A stretch of 64,000 nucleotides of DNA, taken from the NCBI GenBank assembly GCA_965199165.1, contig OZ240681.1, positions 4,712,001 through 4,776,000 on the forward strand, read 5' to 3'. The first letter of the stretch is position 1, and each line of letters starts with the position of its first letter. Under the pieces are notes generated by a model. The model made no database searches and was not told where the DNA came from. It saw nothing but the letters and a program-made list of their open reading frames with translations. Shown here one piece after another: positions 47,479-56,531 of the stretch. This DNA is from LMUY01 sp965199165 (lineage in GTDB: Bacteria > Pseudomonadota > Alphaproteobacteria > Acetobacterales > Acetobacteraceae). A program made the position numbers and the translations under genes.

Positions 47479-47745
47479 TCAGCGGTTCGGCCAGCAGGCG
47501 CCGCGCTGCGGCCCGATGTGCCAGCCCGCAGGACAGGCGATCGGCGGATAGCCATGTGTATAGTGCCCGAGCGGGTGACACCTGCCATCCAAGCCGTTGC
47601 GCCAACCGTCGGGGCCGCAGCCCTCCGCCACACGCACGATGGCGCCGCCGCCTTGCTGGAAAGGCTGCATGGCCGGCATGGCGGCTGACGCCGCACCTGC
47701 CAGGCCTGAAGCTGCGAACAGACCGAGGATCGTCGATTTCAGCAC
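47479..47745 (-). CDS. Small secreted GCG_CRPN-type cysteine-rich protein
   Basis: 88 aa starting at GTG 47745, with GGAG six bases upstream. The signal peptide is VLKSTILGLFAASGLAGAASA. The mature peptide carries VRVAEGCGPDGWRNGLDGRC, then CPAGWHIGPQRGACWPNR. It has four cysteines with Gly/Trp-rich spacing, the pattern of small GCG-type repeat-prefix proteins common in alphaproteobacteria. Function is unknown. It is a single gene between the transporter cluster and the divergent aminotransferase gene. Confidence 0.7.
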   Translation of the reverse strand: MLKSTILGLFAASGLAGAASAAMPAMQPFQQGGGAIVRVAEGCGPDGWRNGLDGRCHPLGHYTHGYPPIACPAGWHIGPQRGACWPNR

Positions 47746-47928
47746 GGCGCTCTCCAAGTTGGCTGGACGGAACAACACGAAGGCCGCGAGGTCGTTCCGG
47801 CACGTCACAAAACTTTACGTCAGGCTTGGCGCGCGCCCGGGCGCGGTCCGGACCCGACGCAGCACGCTGCTGGTCAGGGTCGTGCACCCGTGTCAGACTA
47901 TGGGCAAAACGCATGATGGGAAGGTGCC

Positions 47929-49122
47929 ATGGCACACAAGAGCGGTCGGCACTTTCTCCAGATCCCCGGGCCGAGCAACGTGCCGGACCGCGTCCTGCGA
48001 GCCATCGACATGCCGACGACGGACCATCGTGGCCCCGACTTCGCCAAGCTCGGCCGCACCGTGCTGGAAGGTTGCCAGCGCGTGTTCCAGACCTCCGGCC
48101 CGGTGGTGATCTTTCCAGGCTCCGGCACCGGCGCTTGGGAGGCGGCCATCGTCAACACGTTGTCCGCCGGGGACCGCGTCGTCATGGTGGAGACGGGGCA
48201 GTTCGCCAGCCTGTGGCATGCGATGGCGAAGCGGCTTGGGCTGGTGGTGGACCTGATCCCCGGCGATTGGCGGCACGGCGTGGACGCCGCCGCGATCGAG
48301 GAGAAGCTGCGGGCCGACACGACGCACGCCATCAAGGCCGTGATGGTGGTGCACAACGAGACGTCGACCGGCGTCACCAGCCGCATCCCGCCGGTGCGCG
48401 AGGCGCTGGACCGCACCGGACACCCGGCGCTGCTGATGGTGGACACCATCTCCTCCCTCGGTTCGGCGGAGTACAGGCATGAGGCCTGGGGCGTGGACGT
48501 GACGATCGCCTGCTCGCAGAAGGGGCTGATGCTGCCGCCGGGCCTGGGCTTCAACGCCATCAGCGAAAAGGCGTTGGCCGCCGGCAAGGTGGGCGGCATG
48601 CCGCGGTCCTACTGGGACTGGGGGGAGATGCTGGCCTCCAATGCCACCGGTTACTTCCCGTACACCCCGTCCACCAACCTGCTGTACGGCCTGCGCGAGG
48701 CGTTGGCCATGCTGGAGGAGGAGGGGCTGGACCGCGTGTTCGCCCGCCATGCCCGCCACGCCGCGGCCACCCGCGCCGCCCTGCGTGCATGGGGGCTGGA
48801 GAACCTCTGCCTGGACCCGCGCGACTACTCCCCCGTGCTGACGGCGGTGCTGATGCCGGAGGGGCATGACGCCGACCGCTTTCGCCAGGTGGTGCTGGAC
48901 ACGTACGACATGTCGCTCGGCACCGGGCTGGCCAAGCTGAAGGGTCGGGTGTTCCGCATCGGCCATCTCGGCGACTTCAACGACCTGATGCTGATGGGCA
49001 CGCTGGCCGGGGTGGAGATGGGGCTGCATGCCGCCGGCGTGCCGCATCGCCAGGGTGGCGTGGGCGCGGCGATGGACGTGCTCGCCGGCCGCAACGCAGA
49101 GCAGGCCGCAAAGGCCGCCTGA
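47929..49122 (+). CDS. Serine/alanine-glyoxylate aminotransferase family protein
   Basis: 397-aa class V PLP aminotransferase. The N-terminal LQIPGPSNVPDRVLRAIDMP and DHRGPDFAKL, the phosphate-site SGTGAWEAA, and the Schiff-base Lys in TIACSQKGLMLPPGLGFN near residue 198 identify the serine-glyoxylate aminotransferase (SgaA) group. The group makes glycine from glyoxylate using serine or alanine as donor. It leads an operon with an MFS carrier (23 bases later) and a FAD/Fe-S hydroxyacid oxidase. That context fits import and oxidation of a hydroxyacid to a keto acid or glyoxylate, then amination; this is inference. Confidence 0.9.
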   Translation: MAHKSGRHFLQIPGPSNVPDRVLRAIDMPTTDHRGPDFAKLGRTVLEGCQRVFQTSGPVVIFPGSGTGAWEAAIVNTLSAGDRVVMVETGQFASLWHAMAKRLGLVVDLIPGDWRHGVDAAAIEEKLRADTTHAIKAVMVVHNETSTGVTSRIPPVREALDRTGHPALLMVDTISSLGSAEYRHEAWGVDVTIACSQKGLMLPPGLGFNAISEKALAAGKVGGMPRSYWDWGEMLASNATGYFPYTPSTNLLYGLREALAMLEEEGLDRVFARHARHAAATRAALRAWGLENLCLDPRDYSPVLTAVLMPEGHDADRFRQVVLDTYDMSLGTGLAKLKGRVFRIGHLGDFNDLMLMGTLAGVEMGLHAAGVPHRQGGVGAAMDVLAGRNAEQAAKAA

Positions 49123-49145
49123 GCCACCGTCCGGGAGGACCGTCG

Positions 49146-50423
49146 ATGACCCGCCTGTTTCGGCTGCGCGCCAGCAACGTCGTGCTGATCCTGCTGTGCG
49201 CGATGTACTTCATCACCTATATCGACCGCGTGAACATGAGCTCGGCGGCCGAGTCGCTGAAGCAGGACCTTCACCTGTCCAACACGGACATAGGGTTCGC
49301 CTTCTCCGTGTTCGGCTATCCCTATCTGCTGTTCCAGGTGATCGGCGGCTGGTTCGGGGACCGCTTTGGCGCTCGTTGGACGTTGGCGATCTGCGGGGCG
49401 GTGTGGGCGGTGGCCACCATGCTGATGGGCGCGGTGGAGGGCCTGTCCTCCCTGGTGGTGATGCGCGTCCTGCTCGGCTTCGGCGAGGGCGCCACCTTCC
49501 CGCTCGCGACCAAGGCCATGGCGACTTGGCTGCCTGGCGGCAAGTCCGGCTGGGCGCAGGGCATCACCCACGCCTTCGCCCGACTGGGCAATGCCGTCAC
49601 GCCGCCGCTGGTGGTCGCGCTCATCGTCTATGTCAGCTGGCGCGGCTCCTTCGTGATCGTCGGCGCCGCGTCGATGCTGTGGGTGCTGGCATGGGCCTGG
49701 TACTTCCGGGACGAGCCGGCGAGACACACCGGCGTGTCGCCCGGCGAGCTGCGGGGCATGCCGCCGCCGCGGCCCCGCGGAGCGGCCAACCCGGTGCCCT
49801 GGGCCGCGCTGCTGCGCCGCATGGCGCCGGTGATCTTCGTGTATTTCTGCTATGGCTGGACGCTCTGGACCTTCCTGTCCTGGGTGCCGCAGTTCCTGTT
49901 GCACGCCTACAACCTCAACCTGAAGAACTCGGCGCTGTTCGCTTCCCTGGTGTTCACCGGCGGCGTGGTGGGCGATGCGCTGGGCGGCTTCGTCAGTGAC
50001 TGGCTGTTGCGCCGCACGGGCAACCTGCTGACCGCGCGGCGCAACCTGGTGGTGTTCGGCATGGCGGGCTCGCTCGCCTGCTCCGTGCCCATCCTGTTCA
50101 TCGGGGACGCCACGGTCGCGGCGCTGTGCCTGGCCGGCACGTTCTTCTTCGCCGAGCTCACGATCGGGCCGATGTGGGCGATCCCGATGGACATCGCCCC
50201 CGCCCATGCCGGCACCGCCAGCGGGCTGATGAACACCGGCTCCGCCCTGGCGGCGATCCTGTCGCCGCTGGTGTTCGGCTGGGTGATCGACGCGACCGGC
50301 AACTGGACGCTGCCGTTCGTCGGCACCATGGGGCTGATGCTGGTGGGGCTGGTCGCAGCGTTTGCCATGCGGCCGGACAACCGCTTCGCCGGCGACCACA
50401 GGATGGTGCCAACCCTTGCTTGA
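49146..50423 (+). CDS. MFS transporter, anion:cation symporter (ACS) family
   Basis: 425-aa inner-membrane carrier with 12 predicted helices. It has the ACS-family start (YFITYIDRVNMSSAAESLKQD), GYPYLLFQVIGGWFGDRFGARW containing the MFS motif-A-like GDRFGARW, and RVLLGFGEGATFPLATKAMATW. The family carries sugar acids, glucarate, galactonate, phthalate and related organic anions. It is flanked by the aminotransferase and the FAD/Fe-S oxidase; the latter starts eight bases before this gene's stop. A hydroxyacid substrate is inferred. Confidence 0.9.
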   Translation: MTRLFRLRASNVVLILLCAMYFITYIDRVNMSSAAESLKQDLHLSNTDIGFAFSVFGYPYLLFQVIGGWFGDRFGARWTLAICGAVWAVATMLMGAVEGLSSLVVMRVLLGFGEGATFPLATKAMATWLPGGKSGWAQGITHAFARLGNAVTPPLVVALIVYVSWRGSFVIVGAASMLWVLAWAWYFRDEPARHTGVSPGELRGMPPPRPRGAANPVPWAALLRRMAPVIFVYFCYGWTLWTFLSWVPQFLLHAYNLNLKNSALFASLVFTGGVVGDALGGFVSDWLLRRTGNLLTARRNLVVFGMAGSLACSVPILFIGDATVAALCLAGTFFFAELTIGPMWAIPMDIAPAHAGTASGLMNTGSALAAILSPLVFGWVIDATGNWTLPFVGTMGLMLVGLVAAFAMRPDNRFAGDHRMVPTLA

Positions 50424-53322
50424 CGCCGCCCTCGCCGCCCGGCTGCGGCGGGAGGTCGAGGGCGCGGTCCTGCTCGGCGCCGGCGACCGCGGGCGGTACG
50501 CGACCGACGCCTCCATCTACCAGGTCATGCCGTTGGGCGTCGTGGTGCCAAAGACGGTCGCGGACGTGCAGGCGGTGCTGGCCCTGGCGCGCGACGGCGG
50601 CGTGCCGGTGCTGCCCCGCGGCGGCGGCACCAGCCAGTGCGGACAGACGGTCAACCGCGCCATCGTGCTGGACTGCACCAAGCACCTGCGCGGTATCCTG
50701 GCCGTCGACCCGGCGGCACGCACCGCGACGGTGCAGCCGGGCATCGTGCTGGCCCACCTGAACGCGGCGCTGAAGCCGCACGGCCTGTTCTTCCCGGTCG
50801 ACCCGTCCACGCAGGCGCGCTGCACCATCGGCGGCATGGCGGCGAACAACTCGTGCGGCGCCAAGTCCATCCGCTACGGCCTGATGGCGGACAACGTGCG
50901 CGGCATCGACGCCATCCTGGCCGACGGCACCCCCCACCGCTTCGGCCCGGTGGCGGACAACCTCGGCGACATGCCCGCCCCCGTGGCCGCCCTGGTGCAG
51001 CGGCTGCGCGCCCTGGGGGCCGCGGAGGCGGACGAGATCGCCGCCCGCTTCCCGCACCAGCTGCGCCGGGTGGGCGGCTACAACATCGAGGTGCTGACCC
51101 CCCGCGCCCGGCGGGAGGGCCGTGAGAACCTGGCCCGCCTGCTGGTGGGCAGCGAGGGCACGCTCGCCTTCTCCGCCGCGCTGGAACTGCAATTGGCGCC
51201 GCTGCTGCCGCGCAAGATGGTCGGCATCTGCCAGTTCCCCAGCTTCCGCGCCGCCATGGAGGCCAGCCGCCATCTGGTGTCGCTGGACCCCGAGGGCGTG
51301 GAGCTGGTCGACCGCACCATGATCGACCTGGGCCGCGCCATTCCGATCTACCGCAAGACGATCGACCGCATGCTTATGGGCGACCCGGACAGCCTGCTGC
51401 TGGTCGAGTTCCACGGCCACGAGGACGCGCCGCTGCTGGCCAAGCTCGCGGAACTCGACGGCGCGATGGCGGACCTCGGCCATCCCGGCGCCGTGGTGCG
51501 CGCGACCGACCCGGCGTTCCAGGCGGACATCGCCGAGGTGCGCGAGGCCGGGCTGAACATCATGATGTCGATGAAGGGGGACGGCAAACCCGTCTCCTTC
51601 ATCGAGGATTGCGCCGTCGACCTCGCCGACCTGGCCGACTACACCGAGCGGCTGAGCGATGTGTTCGCCCGCCACGGCACCAAGGGCACCTGGTACGCCC
51701 ATGCCAGCGTCGGCTGCCTGCACGTTCGCCCGGTGCTGAACATGAAGGACGGGGCCGACGTGCGCACCATGCGCGCCGTGGCGGAGGAGTGCTTTGCCCT
51801 GGTGCGCGAGTACAAGGGCAGCCACAGCGGCGAACACGGCGACGGCATCGTCCGCTCCGAGTTCCACGAGAGCATGTTCGGGCCCCGCGTGGTCCGCGCG
51901 TTCGAGGCGGTGAAGGACGCGTTCGACCCGGCGGGGCTGCTGAACCCCGGCCGCGTGGTGCGTCCGCCGCGCATGGATGACCGCTCCCTGTTCCGCTACC
52001 CGCCCGGCTATGCCGCGGACCCCGGCTTCACCCCGGTGCTGGACTGGTCCGAGCAGCCGCAGGCAGCGGCGGGTGGGGCGCGCGCCGGGCTGCTGGCCGC
52101 GGTTGAGATGTGCAACAACAACGGCACCTGCCGGAAGTTCGACGCCGGGGTGATGTGCCCGTCCTATCGCGTGACGCGGGACGAGGTGCACCTGACGCGG
52201 GGCCGCGCCAACACGCTGCGCCTGGCGCTGACCGGGCAGCTCGGCCCCGGCGCCATGGCCGGCGACGACGTGGCCGAGGCGATGAAGCTGTGCGTGTCCT
52301 GCAAGGCGTGCCGCCGCGAGTGCCCGACCGGCGTCGACATGGCCAAGATGAAGATCGAGGCCCTGGCCGCCCGCGCTGCCCGCCACGGCGTGCCCCGGCG
52401 CGACCGCCTGGTGGCGGAGCTGCCGCGCTACGCCCGGATGGCGGCTGGCCTGGCGCCGCTGGCCAACCTGCGCAACCGCGTGCCGGCGCTGGCCCGGCTG
52501 GGCGAGCGCTTCCTTGGCATCGCGGCCAGCCGCCACCTGCCCGAATGGCGTCGCGACTGGTTCCGCGACGACGAGGCGGACCGCGACGGCGACGTGCTGC
52601 TGCTCGCCGACACGTTCAACCGCTACTTCGAGCCGGAGAACCTGCGTGCCGCGGTGCGCGTGCTCCGCGCTGCCGGCTTCCGCCCGGCCGTCCCCAGCGC
52701 CGGCGCCCGCCCGCTCTGCTGCGGCCGCACCTACTTGTCCGCCGGTATGGTCGACCGCGCCCGCGCCGAGGCCACCCGCACCATGGCGGCGCTGGCGGGC
52801 GACCGGCTGGTGGTGGGGCTGGAACCCTCCTGCCTGCTGACGCTGCGTGACGAGTTCACCTCCCTGCTGCCCGGCCCCGCGGCCCGCTCCCTGGCCGACC
52901 GCGCCCTGCTGATCGGCGAGTTCCTCCAGCGCCACGCCCCGGACCTTCCGCTGGGTCCCCTCCCCGGCACGGCCCACATCCACGGCCACTGCCACCAGAA
53001 GGCGTTCGGCGCCTTCCCGGACGCGGTCGCGCTGTTGAAGCGGGTGCCGGACCTGACGGTGCAGCCGATCACCTCGTCCTGCTGCGGCATGGCGGGCGCG
53101 TTCGGCTACGGCGCGACGACGCAAGAGGCATCCCGCGGCATGGCCGAGGCAGGGTTACTCCCGGCCGTGCGCGCCGCCGGGACCGACGCCATCATCGTCG
53201 CCGACGGCACCAGCTGCCGCCATCAGATCGCCGATCTTGCCGGGCGAACGGCGGTGCACTCGATCCGCATGATTGACAAGGCAATCAAGGGCACGGCCAC
53301 CGCGACGGCTTTGGCAACGTAG
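50416..53322 (+). CDS. FAD-linked oxidase/Fe-S oxidoreductase fusion (YdiJ/GlcD-GlcF-like)
   Basis: 968 aa from TTG 50416, a start chosen by homology that overlaps the MFS stop; the exact start is uncertain. The N-terminal PCMH FAD domain (about residues 20-210) has VLPRGGGTSQCGQTVNRA and GGMAANNSCGAKSIRYG. The FAD-oxidase C-terminal domain (about 230-530) ends HSGEHGDGIVRSEFHESMFG. Two 4Fe-4S motifs follow (CNNNGTC with MCPSYR, and CVSCKACRRECPTGVD). Two CCG domains come last (PLCCGRTY and SSCCGMAGAFGYG). This layout is that of D-2-hydroxyacid dehydrogenases such as YdiJ, or GlcD fused to GlcF. Oxidation of glycolate, lactate or 2-hydroxyglutarate is possible. Confidence 0.88.
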   Translation: MLDAALAARLRREVEGAVLLGAGDRGRYATDASIYQVMPLGVVVPKTVADVQAVLALARDGGVPVLPRGGGTSQCGQTVNRAIVLDCTKHLRGILAVDPAARTATVQPGIVLAHLNAALKPHGLFFPVDPSTQARCTIGGMAANNSCGAKSIRYGLMADNVRGIDAILADGTPHRFGPVADNLGDMPAPVAALVQRLRALGAAEADEIAARFPHQLRRVGGYNIEVLTPRARREGRENLARLLVGSEGTLAFSAALELQLAPLLPRKMVGICQFPSFRAAMEASRHLVSLDPEGVELVDRTMIDLGRAIPIYRKTIDRMLMGDPDSLLLVEFHGHEDAPLLAKLAELDGAMADLGHPGAVVRATDPAFQADIAEVREAGLNIMMSMKGDGKPVSFIEDCAVDLADLADYTERLSDVFARHGTKGTWYAHASVGCLHVRPVLNMKDGADVRTMRAVAEECFALVREYKGSHSGEHGDGIVRSEFHESMFGPRVVRAFEAVKDAFDPAGLLNPGRVVRPPRMDDRSLFRYPPGYAADPGFTPVLDWSEQPQAAAGGARAGLLAAVEMCNNNGTCRKFDAGVMCPSYRVTRDEVHLTRGRANTLRLALTGQLGPGAMAGDDVAEAMKLCVSCKACRRECPTGVDMAKMKIEALAARAARHGVPRRDRLVAELPRYARMAAGLAPLANLRNRVPALARLGERFLGIAASRHLPEWRRDWFRDDEADRDGDVLLLADTFNRYFEPENLRAAVRVLRAAGFRPAVPSAGARPLCCGRTYLSAGMVDRARAEATRTMAALAGDRLVVGLEPSCLLTLRDEFTSLLPGPAARSLADRALLIGEFLQRHAPDLPLGPLPGTAHIHGHCHQKAFGAFPDAVALLKRVPDLTVQPITSSCCGMAGAFGYGATTQEASRGMAEAGLLPAVRAAGTDAIIVADGTSCRHQIADLAGRTAVHSIRMIDKAIKGTATATALAT

Positions 53323-53409
53323 CGCGTCTGCCGCTCGCCCGGACGATGTTATGTCGGCAGCACCAACGACCAAGCGGCCGGCGCGGCGGCATCGGCTGCT
53401 GCCGCGCGC

Positions 53410-53592
53410 ATGCGGATGCGGGAGATGATCGATCGGCTGGTTGGCGAGTCCGTGCCGCCTTGGAAGGACCAGATGGGCATCATTCTGGATGACGGCGCCT
53501 TCCAGCGAGCGATGCAGCATGTGGCGATGGACGAGGCAAAGGTCCTTTGGGCGGAGTTCGATGCTCAGATGGAACGGCTCTACGCCATTTAG
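53410..53592 (+). CDS. Small hypothetical protein
   Basis: 60 aa, acidic and helical (MREMIDRLVGESVPPWKDQM at the start, DEAKVLWAEFDAQMERLYAI at the end). There is no signal peptide or recognised motif. ATG 53416 is an alternative start. No good ribosome binding site is seen, but residue composition and codon use look coding. The remaining 393-base interval between the oxidase stop and 53716 shows nothing else. Confidence 0.4.
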   Translation: MRMREMIDRLVGESVPPWKDQMGIILDDGAFQRAMQHVAMDEAKVLWAEFDAQMERLYAI

Positions 53593-53715
53593 GCCAGCTT
53601 GCCGGCGACGCCCACGCCGTAATGGTAGCCCGACGACTCAAGCCGTGGTGCTGCTGAAATCGGATAATTCGGTCAATACCATGTATCCGGTCGGCAACGT
53701 GCGACCCTACGTGCC

Positions 53716-54624
53716 ATGACACGGCTGAAATCGCTCTCGATACCCGGCTTCGACGCAGCCAGGGACGTCGTCGTCGACTTCGACATGGACGGCCTCGGAC
53801 GCCACGTAGCGGTTCTCAGGAGTGCATACGGCACGCGGGTGGTGACGGAGCAGGGCGAACTCAGCCTGCCGCCCAAGGCGGCGCACCGGGTCGGCACGGC
53901 TCGGCTGCTACCCGGTGACCGCGTCCTGGTCGACCCCGTGGCACCTGTCACCGATGCGGCCAGCGAGAGCTGCGGCATCGTCTCGGCCGAGCGCTTCGAG
54001 GTGGGCTCCTTCGGGGTGCCGCATGACATGTTCACCGCGGGGGACTGGGCCTTCGCCACCTACGACGAGAGTACGATGCTGTCCGTCAGGGAGCCGTCAT
54101 TCGAGGCAGACGTCGTCACCGTGTTCAATGGCGCGAGCAGTTGCCGCCTCTTCGGGCTATCCGATATCTTGGCCCGCCGTAGGGAAGAGCCGGATGCCTA
54201 CGCGGTGACCGCCGGCTGCGCCACGCGGGCCGGCGAGTTCACCTTTGTCGCGTTCGGCTCGGTGTGGCTTTGGACGCTCAATGCCGGTAGCCGCACCTGT
54301 CGTGCCGTGCAGCCGCAGGTGACGTTCGAGGACTCCGAGGAGGTCGAGGCGCTGGCGGTGGATGGTCCTGCGGCCGTGCTGATGTTCGCTCGCCGGGACG
54401 GCCTGGAGCTTGCCTGGGCAGACCGTGGAACGGGTGAATGCCTGCGGCGAGAAAGCGTTCCGCTCGCCACCCTGGCCGACTACGTGCAGGAGCCGGTCTG
54501 GCAGCGGCCGGCCGGCAACTGGGGACTGAACGCCCGGGTGCGCGGCATGGACGGAGGGCGGTTCCTCCTCTGTCTGCCGCGACGGGTTCTGCTGCTGGAA
54601 ACGACTGCGAAGGTCACTGCCTGA
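53716..54624 (+). CDS. Hypothetical beta-rich protein
   Basis: 302 aa, no signal peptide. It is made of short beta-type segments (DVVVDFDMDGLGRHVAVL, WAFATYDESTMLSV, AGEFTFVAFGSVWLWTLN, DGPAAVLMFARRDGLELAWAD, GGRFLLCLPRRVLLLE). The spacing suggests propeller-like blades such as WD40 or Kelch, but no canonical repeat motif is clear. I do not recognise the family. No clear Shine-Dalgarno precedes the ATG. It is a stand-alone gene; the following 310 bases hold no gene. Confidence 0.65.
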   Translation: MTRLKSLSIPGFDAARDVVVDFDMDGLGRHVAVLRSAYGTRVVTEQGELSLPPKAAHRVGTARLLPGDRVLVDPVAPVTDAASESCGIVSAERFEVGSFGVPHDMFTAGDWAFATYDESTMLSVREPSFEADVVTVFNGASSCRLFGLSDILARRREEPDAYAVTAGCATRAGEFTFVAFGSVWLWTLNAGSRTCRAVQPQVTFEDSEEVEALAVDGPAAVLMFARRDGLELAWADRGTGECLRRESVPLATLADYVQEPVWQRPAGNWGLNARVRGMDGGRFLLCLPRRVLLLETTAKVTA

Positions 54625-54934
54625 CTGCGGTGCGTGGTGGGACTATTATTCTGGAAAACTAGAGCCATCGTTTGTTCACGTAGCACGAGCCATCACTGAC
54701 GTGCAGCAGCGGACAGGATTGCGGCACGGGATTTTGCCTCGGCGGCATTCGTGGTGCGCAGCGTGTGGACGAGAAATTGGCCGAGCGCGGGCGAGAGGGA
54801 TACGAAGGCGGAGAAAATAGGTGCTGTGCCGACGCACGGCATGGGGTGTCCGCAGTTTACCTCCTGTAGCACGAGAATGTGCCACAGACGCGGATACCGA
54901 GCCGAAAAGCCAACAAAACAATGGTTTAGAGAGC
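54625..54934. other. Gene-free interval before the tRNA
   Basis: 310 bases between the hypothetical gene and tRNA-Glu. It is less GC-rich than its surroundings, with several A/T-rich stretches (for example around 54640-54680 and 54905-54930). Short open frames exist on both strands, but none has a ribosome binding site or protein-like composition. No integrase or attachment-site duplication was seen next to the tRNA. Confidence 0.5.
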
Positions 54935-55010
54935 TGGCGTCCCGTAGGGGATTCGAACCCCTGTTACCGCCGTGAGAGGGCGGTGTCCTAGGCCTCTAGA
55001 CGAACAGGAC
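54935..55010 (-). tRNA. tRNA-Glu (anticodon CUC)
   Basis: 76 bases on the minus strand. A seven-pair acceptor stem (GUCCUGU with ACGGGAC, one G-U pair), discriminator G and an encoded CCA at 54937-54935 are all present. The anticodon arm is CCGCC-CUCUCAC-GGCGG, giving anticodon CUC. The T arm reads GGGGUUCGAAUCCCC. It lies 16 bases downstream of the DUF2256 gene on the same strand. Confidence 0.97.
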
Positions 55011-55026
55011 GTGACCGGGCGCTGCA

Positions 55027-55221
55027 TTAGGACGAACGAGGCGGGTTCGCAACCCTCTTTGCCGCCGCAGACACCCGCTCGATCGCCGCAGCGCGTCGGC
55101 CGGTGCGGCACGCGTCGGAGCAGTAGCGCACCGTGTCCCAGTCGCGCGCCCATTTGCGGCGCCAGGTGAACGGCCGGCCGCAGGCGGCGCAGATCTTCTG
55201 CGGCAGGTCCGCCTTGCTCAC
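55027..55221 (-). CDS. DUF2256 small zinc-ribbon-like protein
   Basis: 64 aa. The DUF2256 pattern is clear: QKICAACGRPFTWRRKWARDW, then VRYCSDACR. The two CxxC-type pairs (CAAC and CSDAC) probably bind zinc. The start is GTG 55221, overlapping the TGA of the upstream DUF6476 gene (GTGA). The C-terminus is basic. The protein has no assigned function. Confidence 0.88.
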   Translation of the reverse strand: MSKADLPQKICAACGRPFTWRRKWARDWDTVRYCSDACRTGRRAAAIERVSAAAKRVANPPRSS

Positions 55222-55493
55222 CGTGCCAGCCCCACGCGCCCAACCACCTGCCCCGACCGAGGGTCGAGCAGCAGCACGCGGTCCGGGCCGCCGCCCTGGA
55301 GCAGCACCGCGAGCCGGTCGCCCGCAGCGCCCAGCGCCTGCATGCGCGTGCCTGCCGGCTCGTCCAGGACGAGCGCCGCCTGCAGTGCAGGCACGGACAG
55401 GCGTCGCACCACCGTCACCGCAAGTGTCGCAACGCCGAGCACGATCAGCACCCCCATCGCGATCACCACGGCCAACATCGCCCTCATCCCCAT
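55218..55493 (-). CDS. DUF6476-like single-pass membrane protein
   Basis: 91 aa. One N-terminal membrane segment (MLAVVIAMGVLIVLGVATLAVTVV) is followed by a beta-rich tail (MQALGAAGDRLAVLLQGGG, VLLLDPRSGQVVGRVGL) that looks like a single propeller-type blade facing the periplasm or cytoplasm. The ATG at 55493 has GAGG just upstream; ATG 55487 is an alternative. It is divergent from rluD with 25 bases between starts, an arrangement seen in other alphaproteobacteria. Function is unknown, and the family label is from memory of that synteny. Confidence 0.6.
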   Translation of the reverse strand: MGMRAMLAVVIAMGVLIVLGVATLAVTVVRRLSVPALQAALVLDEPAGTRMQALGAAGDRLAVLLQGGGPDRVLLLDPRSGQVVGRVGLAR

Positions 55494-55518
55494 CTCGCCT
55501 CGCTGTGCCAGCCACGCT

Positions 55519-56520
55519 ATGTCGGCGCTCATGGGCGATCTGCCAAACGGCATCTGGAGCCTCGTGGCCGGGCCGGCGGATGCCGGTGTTCGGCTCGACC
55601 GCTTCCTCGCGCAGCGGATCGGCACGGTGTCCCGCTCGCGCATCAAAGGCCTCATCGAGGCCGGGCATGCGCGCGCGCAGGACCGCATCGCCACCGACCC
55701 CGCTGCCCTGGTGCAGCCGGGGTGGTGCTACGTCGTGCAGCCGCCGCCTCCCCTGCCCGCCCGGCCCGAGGCGCAAGCGATCCCGCTGGACATCCTGTTC
55801 GAGGACGGGGACCTCCTGGTCCTGGACAAGCCCGCCGGCCTGGTGGTGCATCCCGCCGCCGGCAACCAGGACGGCACCCTGGTGAACGCGCTGCTGGCGC
55901 ATTGCGGCGACAGTCTGCCCGGCATCGGCGGAGAGCGGCGGCCCGGCATCGTGCACCGGTTGGACAAGGACACGTCCGGCGTGATGGTCGCGGCCAAGAC
56001 GGACCTCGCCATGGCCGCCCTGGGGGAGGCGTTCGCCACCCGCACCTTGCAGCGCTCCTACCTGGCGCTGTGTTGGGGCATACCGTCGCCCTCCACGGGC
56101 GAGATCGCCGGCGCGATCGGCCGGGACCGACGCGACCGCAAGCGCATGGCTCTCGTCACCAGCGGCGGCAAGGCTGCGCTGACGCATTATCGCGTGGTGG
56201 ATGCCTGGCATGGCGCGGTGGCGCTCGTGGAGTGCCGGCTGGCCACCGGGCGCACCCACCAGATCCGTGTGCACCTGGCGAGCGCTGGCCATCCGATCGT
56301 CGGCGACCCGGTATACCTGCGCCGTGCCCCTGCCGCTGCCCGGCTGCTGCCCGGCAATGTCCGCAGCTCCCTGCTGGCCTTCCCGCGCCAGGCTCTGCAT
56401 GCGGCGCTGCTGGGATTCCAGCATCCGCGGACCGGAGCGGAGCTTCGCTTCGAAACGCCGCCGCCGAAGGATTTCCAGGCGCTCCTGAGCACTCTGCGCC
56501 CGTCGCTGGAACCCCGTTAG
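55519..56520 (+). CDS. rluD: RluA-family 23S rRNA pseudouridine synthase (RluD type)
   Basis: 333 aa. The N-terminal S4 RNA-binding domain covers about residues 18-90 (GVRLDRFLAQRIGTVSRSRIKGLIEAGHARA). The catalytic domain has ILFEDGDLLVLDKPAGLVVHP and the active-site HRLDKDTSGVMV with its catalytic Asp. RTHQIRVHLASAGHPIVGDPVY completes the signature. RluD modifies U1911/1915/1917 of 23S rRNA; the exact target here is inferred. ATG 55519 is used, with ATG 55531 also possible. It is followed by rpoH, a common alphaproteobacterial order. Confidence 0.92.
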   Translation: MSALMGDLPNGIWSLVAGPADAGVRLDRFLAQRIGTVSRSRIKGLIEAGHARAQDRIATDPAALVQPGWCYVVQPPPPLPARPEAQAIPLDILFEDGDLLVLDKPAGLVVHPAAGNQDGTLVNALLAHCGDSLPGIGGERRPGIVHRLDKDTSGVMVAAKTDLAMAALGEAFATRTLQRSYLALCWGIPSPSTGEIAGAIGRDRRDRKRMALVTSGGKAALTHYRVVDAWHGAVALVECRLATGRTHQIRVHLASAGHPIVGDPVYLRRAPAAARLLPGNVRSSLLAFPRQALHAALLGFQHPRTGAELRFETPPPKDFQALLSTLRPSLEPR

Positions 56521-56531
56521 TTGCATTTCGT

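Noticed and set aside
50158..53124. Antisense open frame of nearly 1000 codons across the MFS and FAD/Fe-S genes
   Set aside because: Composition is mirror-image low complexity (His/Gln/Arg/Val). The sense strand encodes clear FAD, Fe-S and CCG motifs.
54625..55010. Integration site or genomic island boundary at tRNA-Glu
   Set aside because: No integrase, no duplicated tRNA 3' end and no phage genes nearby. The lower GC of the interval alone is not enough.
55027..56526. One continuous minus-strand frame of 499 codons across DUF2256, DUF6476 and rluD
   Set aside because: Only its last 64 codons are protein-like (DUF2256). The rest is antisense to rluD or in a different frame from DUF6476.
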